Source of the DNA: Bombus terrestris | Lineage: Eukaryota > Arthropoda > Insecta > Hymenoptera > Apidae | Length of the DNA: 64,000 nt | Reading direction: 5' to 3' | NCBI RefSeq assembly: GCF_910591885.1 | Contig: NC_063275.1 | Coordinates: 17,720,501-17,784,500, forward strand | In this document: one piece after another, positions 57,283 through 64,000 of the stretch | How the letters are laid out: each line of letters begins with the position of its first letter | Numbering within the stretch: the stretch's first letter is position 1 | The notes under the pieces: generated by a model | The model's database searches: none | The model's input: the letters and a program-made list of their open reading frames with translations, nothing else | What the model was told of the DNA's origin: nothing | Translations under genes and position numbers: made by a program

Positions 57283-57927
57283 ATGAAATTCGCCGCTGTC
57301 TTGGCTGTTCTGGCCTTCGCCAGTCCCCTGAATGCCTATGTAGTCCCACGCACCGGAAACGGTGCCCTCGCCGCTGAGCTCCAGGACTTCGTCAACATTA
57401 TTCCTCTTGACGATATAGTCGCGCTCCTTCACGAATACATGAACCAAGACTCAGAAATGCAAGCATGGTTAAACTATTTGCAAACAAACGAATTCAGGAA
57501 CTTCGTATCTAGTCTTGAAAGCATCCCTGAATTCCGGGACCTCCTCAACTACCAGCAAAATGCCGGTCTCGATGCGTACTACCTGGCGAACAAAATCAAT
57601 GATTTCCTGCATCTGGCAAAACTCGTCCCACCAAACCGCGCTAGGAGGGCCGTCACCGGTGGAATCCGTGGTTACCTCGATCAAGTTGAAGCAATGCTGC
57701 CTATGGAACAGCTCCGAGCTTTGTTCAGACAGAAGGTGGCCAACTCCAAGGTGTTCGCCGACTTCATACATTTCTTGGGATCCCCCACCTCTCAAAGACT
57801 CGTCGACACTATGTGCGCCAATCCTACCTTCAATAACTACTTAGCAAAGCTTCAGAGCTACGGTGTCAACCTCAAAAAAGGCAAAGATTTCATGGAAAAC
57901 CAATTGGGTCTCCATGTCTCCTGTTAA
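57283..57927 (+). CDS. Secreted insect allergen-related / protein G12-like protein (complete)
   Basis: The 214-residue protein starts right after the acceptor CAG at 57280-57282; upstream codons of the same frame are intron. Residues 1-18 form a signal peptide (MKFAAVLAVLAFASPLNA). The rest is two diverged halves of about 80 residues (33-111 and 128-210), each opening with a helix ending in a proline-bearing MLP/IIP motif, the layout of the insect allergen-related repeat family (Bla g 1 / Per a 1 / microvilli protein G12). Family members are secreted into the insect midgut, where lipid binding, nitrile-specifier activity or peritrophic roles are known for some; the role here is unknown. The linker carries RARR (119-122), a proprotein-convertase type site. 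Only two cysteines exist (178 and 214). A polyadenylation signal lies at 57975-57980. A paralogue follows at 63.5 kb. Confidence 0.93.
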   Translation: MKFAAVLAVLAFASPLNAYVVPRTGNGALAAELQDFVNIIPLDDIVALLHEYMNQDSEMQAWLNYLQTNEFRNFVSSLESIPEFRDLLNYQQNAGLDAYYLANKINDFLHLAKLVPPNRARRAVTGGIRGYLDQVEAMLPMEQLRALFRQKVANSKVFADFIHFLGSPTSQRLVDTMCANPTFNNYLAKLQSYGVNLKKGKDFMENQLGLHVSC

Positions 57928-57974
57928 ATTTTATAGTTCCTTTTTATATTTCGATATTTTTTTAAAATTTAATC

Positions 57975-57980
57975 AATAAA
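57975..57980 (+). terminator. Polyadenylation signal of first protein G12-like gene
   Basis: AATAAA lies 47 bases after the stop codon and is followed by a mixed T/G-bearing stretch. The short 3' UTR is usual for highly expressed gut genes. Confidence 0.65.
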
Positions 57981-57989
57981 TAAGCATAT

Positions 57990-59900
57990 ATATAAATACG
58001 TCGCCAAATGTTCTTCCCTCAGAGTGCCCTTTGCTCCAATCTTTCGTTTTTAACCTTCAAGAACTTTAAGGTGTTCATCAAAAAATATCTGTATCTTCCG
58101 GCACAATAATTTTACAAATAATGATATTAGTAAATTAGTAAGTTGCATGTCTCTTTTTACAGTTTTATAGTTTTTCGTCGAATAATCGAAAGATTTATAA
58201 GATTTTATTAATACTAGTAACTTGTAGACTATAACTTGACAAATTTCGCTAATATCATTAGCGATATTAGTTCAATTGTGTAAGACAGCACAGGTATAAA
58301 TCCTCAATTAGAATCGTAGGATGAAAATCATTAGTCTTCGTCGTATAAGGTATAGAATATAAAATAAAATGAAATATTCTTTTATCAAGCAGTCTGATGT
58401 CCAAATTGTTAATTATAGATTTGCAATATGACTTAAAAGTTACAAAGAAGAATCTATTAGAGACGAACTTTTAGACAAAGAACTAAGATTCTATTTGCGA
58501 CTAAATTCTTAATTTCATCTTCCTTAATATCATGCCTTGTATCTTAAATCGTAATGTTACAATAGAACACTATCTGCTGGGAAACTTCATAATTCTTTTC
58601 ACAACATTTATAACATTCCTGGTAAACCGGGATCCACTTATTTGTATAACAAAATTTCTAAAACACGTAAAATGTTTAAGCAAATAATTGAAAACATCCT
58701 GGAATTAATGAACTATTGTACAATATCCCGAAATAAACAGTTTTAATTAGAGATATGTTTCAGAGTATTACGAGACAAATTAATTAATATAATAACGAAA
58801 AGGGGGATATAGCTTTAAATATTTTGTATTTCAAATGAAAAATATAATTATGAGTGCGTAAGCTATCTATAATTTAAAAACTCAAAAATGTACGAGTATA
58901 AATTATTCTACAGAAGTGGAAATTTTTTACGGCTCTCACTTTTTAACGCCCTTAAAAACGTTAAACATTAAAACCCTTAAACATTAAATTATATTTGCAT
59001 GAGAGAGAAAGATAATAACTGTGATTTTATGGACAAATTATGAAGTACTATCAATTAAGCTTATTTATATGAAAAATTACCTTTTCTTCACACAATTCTC
59101 AGTCCTCTGTCATGTCAGAACTACAAAATTTACTCTACATCTTATGTTCAGTGAATAAATTTGATATTATTTACTTTATTATTATTTACCTTTTTATATT
59201 TACTTTACAATGGTCGTATTTATCATTCACATTTATCTTTACTTTAATTGATTTCATTTTATTGACAAAAGTCATCGGCATGTAACTTTTTTCATTATTT
59301 CTATATTTCGGTTCCCTGTCTGCAAAATTATTAAAAAAAAAACCATGTCTATGGTAATAACAATGAAAACACGCGAAGTAAATAAAAAGTAATCAAAACA
59401 AGTTAGTGCATCTATTACGTTTTGTAACAAGTGGTCATTTTTGATTACCTAAAATTGTAGATTCGTTGATAATCACCTGTTGCTGCCAGCTACCTTTTTA
59501 ATCTCCTGGTACGTATTATATTCCAATTTTGTTATCTTTTCTAAGTATTATTTAATGTGACGTAAATATAACATAGGCTTCCAACCTTCTTTTTAACATC
59601 AAAATTGAATAATAATTCGCTTGAAAATTTATAACATTTTACCTTAAAATTCACAGTCTCCTGATCTCAGTCCCCTGTCAAACAATATGATAGGAGACAG
59701 AAAAAAGAATCCGTGGGCTTGAGAAAAATGTGTGTTGAGCGTATTTATATTAAACTTAGAAAATGCCTTGCATTGTTTAGGTAATGTCATAATTCAGTCC
59801 TGAACGTTAGAAAATAAAGTGCACAATTTATTTACTTTAGTTTATAATAAAGAACGCGGATTGATCACCAGTTTGTTTATGTAAGGAATAAATATTCGTT
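57990..59900. other. AT-rich spacer between the G12 gene and the retroelement
   Basis: Strongly AT-rich DNA without any open frame of note and without remnants of G12 coding sequence that I could recognise. The only structure seen is a pair of overlapping small palindromes at 58247-58270. Confidence 0.6.
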
Positions 59901-59914
59901 AGTTTTAAAAATGC
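59901..59914 (+). repeat. Left copy of 14-bp target-site duplication
   Basis: AGTTTTAAAAATGC here is repeated exactly at 61000-61013, on the far side of the retroelement. The TTTTAAAA core is a typical nick site for the apurinic-like endonuclease of non-LTR elements. Confidence 0.8.
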
Positions 59915-60999
59915 TCTCGGGTCCTGTACGGGACTCCGGTGTAGGCAGAGGATCTGATGAAAAGTCGATACAGTCTACTCTTGCTGAGGAGGTTTCATAG
60001 GACGACCGCCATCAGGATCGTAAGGGGATACCGGACGGTATCATATGCGTCGACGACTGTCCTGGTGGTGTCTCCTCCATTCGAGCTCCAGGTCTTGGCG
60101 CTCTGACGAGTGTACGAAGACCAGAGGAGCTGAAGCTCAGGCGGGAACTCTCTCCCCCACCGAGCAGGCGGTCCGAGACGTTCGGGGGGAAATTAGACGA
60201 GAGGTGTGGGAAGGGTGGCGCTCCCACCTACTCACCGAAGACCAGATCCGGGGCCACCGAGCCGTTAGATCGGTCCTGCCAAACTGGGAAGCTTGGAGAG
60301 ACCGCGGAGGGCTTCCACTATCCCTCCGGACGACGCTGGTGCTCGCAGGACATGGAGTATTCGAGGAATACCTGAAGAAAATCGGAAGAGAGATGACGAG
60401 CACCTGTCACCATTGCGGCGAGGGCGAGGACACGGCCCAGCACACGTTAGAATTTTGTCCGGCTTGGGAGGCCCCATGTCGTATTCTACGGCTGACGATT
60501 GACGAAAGATTAAACCCCTCGTCGGTTGTGAAAGCGATGCTGAGGGGACGACAAGAACTCCTCGCAGTGCGCTTATATTGCGAAGGCGTAATGCTCGTAA
60601 AGGAACGAACAGAGCGGGAGAGGGTGAGAACATCCCACCCTGGCAGGGTTCCGCGCCGAAGGACGGCCCTACGCCGTCCTAGGTAGTCATAGAGGCCGAC
60701 ACGCCGAGGAGGATCTGGACCTCCTTAGACTTGCACGACAGCCCAGGAGATAGCGTAGAGAGAGGTGGTCCCTACTAATGTCCGAACTAACCAAGAAACG
60801 ATTTCTTTAGACAGAAGACGCAGGGGTGCTCCGGCAGTAACCCGAAAATTTTCTGGGTCCCGGATATTCCAGCTGAGCGTCGGGCGGTCCACCGTGGGAT
60901 TTTAGTCGGTATAGTCCGACACTACCCCATCGCTTCCAAGCAGGGGGGGGGGGTGTCCATAAGGATTTCTCCACGTATAAAAAAAAGAAAAGAAAGAAA
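59915..60999 (+). mobile_element. 5'-truncated R1-clade-like non-LTR retrotransposon
   Basis: A 1085-bp insert much richer in G+C than its flanks. It contains the end of a reverse-transcriptase ORF, about 290 bases of 3' UTR with G-rich and GGATTTTAGTCGG-type sequence, an 11-base G run near 60943, and an A-rich tail (about 60978-60999). It is bounded by a perfect 14-bp duplication. The left edge falls inside the coding region, so it arose by 5' truncation during target-primed reverse transcription. It sits in the spacer between two paralogous G12 genes. The intact duplication argues for a moderately recent insertion, although the ORF is already broken. Confidence 0.85.
59918..60686 (+). pseudogene. 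C-terminal part of non-LTR reverse transcriptase, broken
   Basis: The first frame (59918 to about 60118) reads VLYGTPV, a stop, then AEDLMKSRYSLLLLRR and RGYRTVSYAS, the connection between the polymerase thumb and C-terminal region seen in R1-like elements. It has stops at 59942-59944 (TAG in place of an expected Trp) and 60104-60106 (TGA). A frameshift near 60100-60125 then moves to the frame that stays open to the TAG at 60684. That part has conserved GHGVFEEYLKKIGR-type sequence and a CCHC zinc knuckle (C-x2-C-x8-H-x4-C, 60405-60458). The polymerase and endonuclease domains are missing, so it cannot move by itself. Clade assignment rests on motif style only. Confidence 0.82.
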
Positions 61000-61013
61000 A
61001 GTTTTAAAAATGC
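61000..61013 (+). repeat. Right copy of 14-bp target-site duplication
   Basis: Identical to 59901-59914. The first A cannot be separated from the A-rich tail, so the duplication may be 13 or 14 bases. Confidence 0.8.
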
Positions 61014-63060
61014 AATACTTTGGTTTTTGAGTTTAACTGACAATTTGTCAAGATTGATGATTCATTTATGATTAATAAATATTGATTGTTTTTTTAGATT
61101 TAATTATTTTTGTTTCCACTTTCAAATTTAGCTGACAATTATCAGGACTGGTAATTAGTTCGTTTATAATCTAGGCGATTACAAATTATTATTGACGTAT
61201 GATATTGGATGTCCAAATTTTGTAAATAATCCTTCTGAAAAGTAATTATCTTTTAATTAATTCTTTGTAATAGAAAGTGTGAGAAAAGATAATTTCTTTT
61301 TATTAAATAAAATATTTAAATACAGATGATTACATGAGACCCTTGACGAAATCTCAGTCGCCAGTAGATAGTTTCTAAAAAAGTAAAATTACATGTAGTT
61401 ATTCATTTGTCCGACCGCTTTTGGAGCAATGTTCTCTGTCACACCTTAAACTTGTTACAATTCATAAATTAAATGAAAAAGTATGTGGATAAAATTACTG
61501 CTAAATAAATCCCACCTTTGCAGAATCGCCCTTATATAGGTTAAATGAGTGTAGATAAATTAATTCTATGATGATAAATACTAAATGAATTGGGATCACT
61601 ATTATTTCCATGTCATATTGAATCTCACTGCTGCCAGCTTTAGTAACAGAACGTAAAACAATAACAAATAGATATTTTCAGAAATGTGAAGTGTACAGAT
61701 ATACAAAATAATACGCAGGATAAGATACTCTCGATACATGATAATTAAAAGCAGCACATCTAATTTTGATATCAGTTAATAATCAGCATTGCTTCCTATT
61801 TTGAATTAAAAACATGTTATCATAGAGACGATACTCTTCGTATCATCACTTTTTTTTATTTTTAATCATAAATAGGACAGTTTCTCTAGTTTCTAGAAGG
61901 TTGTTTAGATACATCTTTACTTGCCTACAGTTTACTTATGAATAAAAGATTCACATCAATAGAATTTTTTTATGTCAAAAAGAATTGCTGGTGATAAGAT
62001 GGAATATCCTGCGAAAATTCTTAACGATCATTTCAACTGGTATGTATAATAAGTTGTCTACTATCGTCATAAAAATCATAGGCTCGAGCAAATATAACAG
62101 AGATAAATGTTAATGCCAGCGATACCATTTTGATTCTAATTAAGTATTCAAAGATAAGTATTCAAACGATGTTTCCCACACAATAGTCGCCGTCGAAAAG
62201 GAAAAAGGAAATCTTTAATTCTTTAAATGCGAGCAACCTCAGATACTTAAAATAAATAATTTACTTTACGAAAAGTTAAGCTACATTTTGTAATATTACG
62301 AATAAATGCATCAAAGGTCTAAAAACGAATGAATTTGTAACTCGTTGGATGCTGTGTTTAACAACAGAATGCGTTGTGTAGAAATTTTACCGCAAAGTCA
62401 AGAAAAATGAAATTTATAAATACGGTACGTCTGCTTTGTTGCCTTAAATATGCAGATGCAAAGCAAAAGCTATAAAAACATAAAACAAACAAATGGTATA
62501 AAAGAAACAAAATGTCATTATCTAGACTGCAATGTTATTTTATGGGTTCATGCTATGACGTTTTGAAGTGCATTATACAAAAGCTAATTAATTAAAAAGA
62601 AATTACATATGAAAAAATTAAAATGTGGATGTAAGGTGTATGAAGATCACAGAAAAACGAAAAAAGTGACTTTAAAATACAATAATCAATTCCATGTTAA
62701 ATACATTGTACTTCTATTAGATTGTGGGATTTCCTTTCCAATTATCTTAGCTACCAAGGGGCATAAAGGTCATGAAATTAGCAAAAATAATTTCATCATG
62801 TTCTTTCTGCGCAAACTTTATATATTTCCATGTTGCTATTCCATATTTCTATATTTCATCAATAATAATTATAGTATAGATAGTATAGATAGTAAATAAG
62901 ATCAATGATTAGTCACTTATTGCGAAAAATTTAATCCCGGATGAAAATAAAAATCGCGCGATGTTGATATTGTAAATATTACTGATCTATAAATGTTATA
63001 CTGATAATCAATTACAATAAGACACTAATCTCTGCAAGTGCTGAGACACAGGTGCACGTA
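61014..63060. other. AT-rich spacer upstream of the second protein G12-like gene
   Basis: AT-rich DNA with no gene I can support. A 96-codon frame at 62609-62899 is rich in Lys, Asn and Ile as expected of AT-rich noncoding sequence and shows no signal peptide or family motif. Confidence 0.6.
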
Positions 63061-63066
63061 TAATGA

Positions 63067-63136
63067 AATCTTATCATTCTCTCAGGTATCTCGATATCTT
63101 CATTTATTTATTTGAATACGTTCCAGTATATATAAA
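63067..63136 (+). promoter_or_regulatory. Core promoter of second protein G12-like gene (GATA site and TATA box)
   Basis: The same AATCTTATC nonamer as in the first gene lies at 63067-63075, followed by a TATA box (TATATATAAA, 63127-63136). Predicted transcription start is near 63158-63165. Exon 1 is about 30 bases and ends at CTACG|GTGAGT (63191/63192). Confidence 0.6.
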
Positions 63137-63543
63137 GCAGTTTAGCCGATAGAAAATTCATGAAGTACTACAGTCTTCCCACAAAGCTACGGTGAGTTCA
63201 CAGATGCTTCTAAAATAAAATTTTATATTATAATTATTTTTGCTCAAAAACTATTAAATACCTGTTGTCTAAATGAGTTTCTCAATACGTTTGTTTTATA
63301 TTTATTGGCATCTGAGCAATTTTATTTTCAAACACTGCGAATGGATAAATTAAATTTTGTCATTGGGAAAATTTCTCCAAAACTCATCGAGATTGTTTAA
63401 AAGAAACAAATTTTAACGCGGTCAATTAATCCGACCTCATTAAATGCGTTAACGTTTCGTCTCGATTTATACCATCGAAGATGCTTCCATTTTCATTGTG
63501 TCTCATTTACTATTGAATTAACTATGTATCGTCCGTTTTGCAG

Positions 63544-64000
63544 ATGAAGGTCTCAGGGGTATTGTTCACGGCGATATTTGCGTTCGCAACTGTGAACTCT
63601 CATTATCTCCCAGATTTCGGCAAGGGACCGCTCCATGAAGATATACAATACTTCCTGGACTTGATCCCGATGGACAAGGTTGCTTCTGTCGTCCTAGAAT
63701 ATGCCGCGGAAGATTCCGAATTCCAAGAGCTACTTCAATACTTCGGCTCATCACAATTCAAGACAATGGTCTCGGAGATCGAAACTCTTTACGAGTTCCA
63801 TAAGTTCGCAGACTATCTAGAAAAAAACGGTGTCTACATTTACGCCGAGCTGAATAAATTAAACAAAATAATTGGCATTCCACCATTCCAGCAGTTTAGC
63901 AAAAAACAAATCACTGGTGGAGTGAAAGGTTTGTTCGAAGACGTGAAGCAACTCATCTCTTATGACGTGATCATTCGTGGTTACGTGTACAAGATGAGAA
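63544..64000 (+). CDS. Secreted insect allergen-related / protein G12-like protein (3' end beyond window)
   Basis: This paralogue of the 57.3-kb gene is open for 152 codons to the window edge. Its start follows the acceptor TTTTGCAG, after a 352-base intron (63192-63543). Residues 1-19 are a signal peptide (MKVSGVLFTAIFAFATVNS). The first repeat half covers about residues 35-108 (DIQYFLDLIPMDKV onward, with AAEDSEFQELLQYF). The second begins with TGGVKGLFEDVKQLI at about 124, as in the first gene. The linker has SKKQ in place of RARR, and no cysteine occurs in the visible part. Family function is extracellular in the gut, with the biochemical role uncertain. Together the two genes indicate a tandem cluster that probably continues past 64 kb. 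Its exon 1 ends in ACG, so only the exon-2 ATG can start the protein. Confidence 0.93.
   Translation, partial: MKVSGVLFTAIFAFATVNSHYLPDFGKGPLHEDIQYFLDLIPMDKVASVVLEYAAEDSEFQELLQYFGSSQFKTMVSEIETLYEFHKFADYLEKNGVYIYAELNKLNKIIGIPPFQQFSKKQITGGVKGLFEDVKQLISYDVIIRGYVYKMR

Noticed and set aside
62609..62899. 96-codon ORF on the + strand near the second G12 gene
   Set aside because: Composition follows the AT-rich background, and it has no repeat-half resemblance to the G12 family.

Overview
The window looks like insect nuclear DNA, most likely a hymenopteran and probably a bee. The evidence is spliced genes with GT-AG introns, the zinc-finger exon of a Kruppel-like factor of the KLF6/7 (luna) type, two copies of the insect-only allergen-related / protein G12 family, and an R1-like non-LTR retrotransposon fragment. 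AT-rich and CpG-rich tracts alternate without CpG depletion. I assign no species.

Region 1-20 kb. The only secure coding DNA is the last exon of the KLF gene (7600-7775, + strand), coding for the end of the DNA-binding domain. The stretch 1-7599 is read as intron of that gene, since no other part of its coding sequence was recognised there. The next ~10-12 kb have no coding exon I can support. They are strikingly purine-rich on the + strand, which fits a very long 3' UTR plus downstream DNA. This part holds a 68-nt hairpin (9451-9518) and a Pumilio-type site beside a polyadenylation signal (18125-18146).

Region 20-56 kb is a gene desert with CpG-rich islands, homeodomain/POU-like motifs, several exon-like segments flanked by good splice sites, a ~300-bp compound AC/ACGC microsatellite (34.1 kb), a 10-bp-period degenerate repeat (36.1 kb), a promoter-like octamer-TATA-palindrome cluster (29.7 kb) and a possible LTR-type relic with 12-bp flanking repeats (51.1 kb). 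None of these is a secure gene.

Region 56-64 kb holds the start of a tandem cluster of secreted protein G12-like genes, both on the + strand. One is complete (57.0-57.9 kb) and one runs off the window edge (63.1 kb onward). They share a GATA-like site, a TATA box, a short first exon, and an intron ending directly before the ATG of the signal peptide. A 5'-truncated R1-clade retroelement with a perfect 14-bp target-site duplication lies between them (59.9-61.0 kb). Known biology of the family and the GATA sites suggest midgut expression; that is inference.
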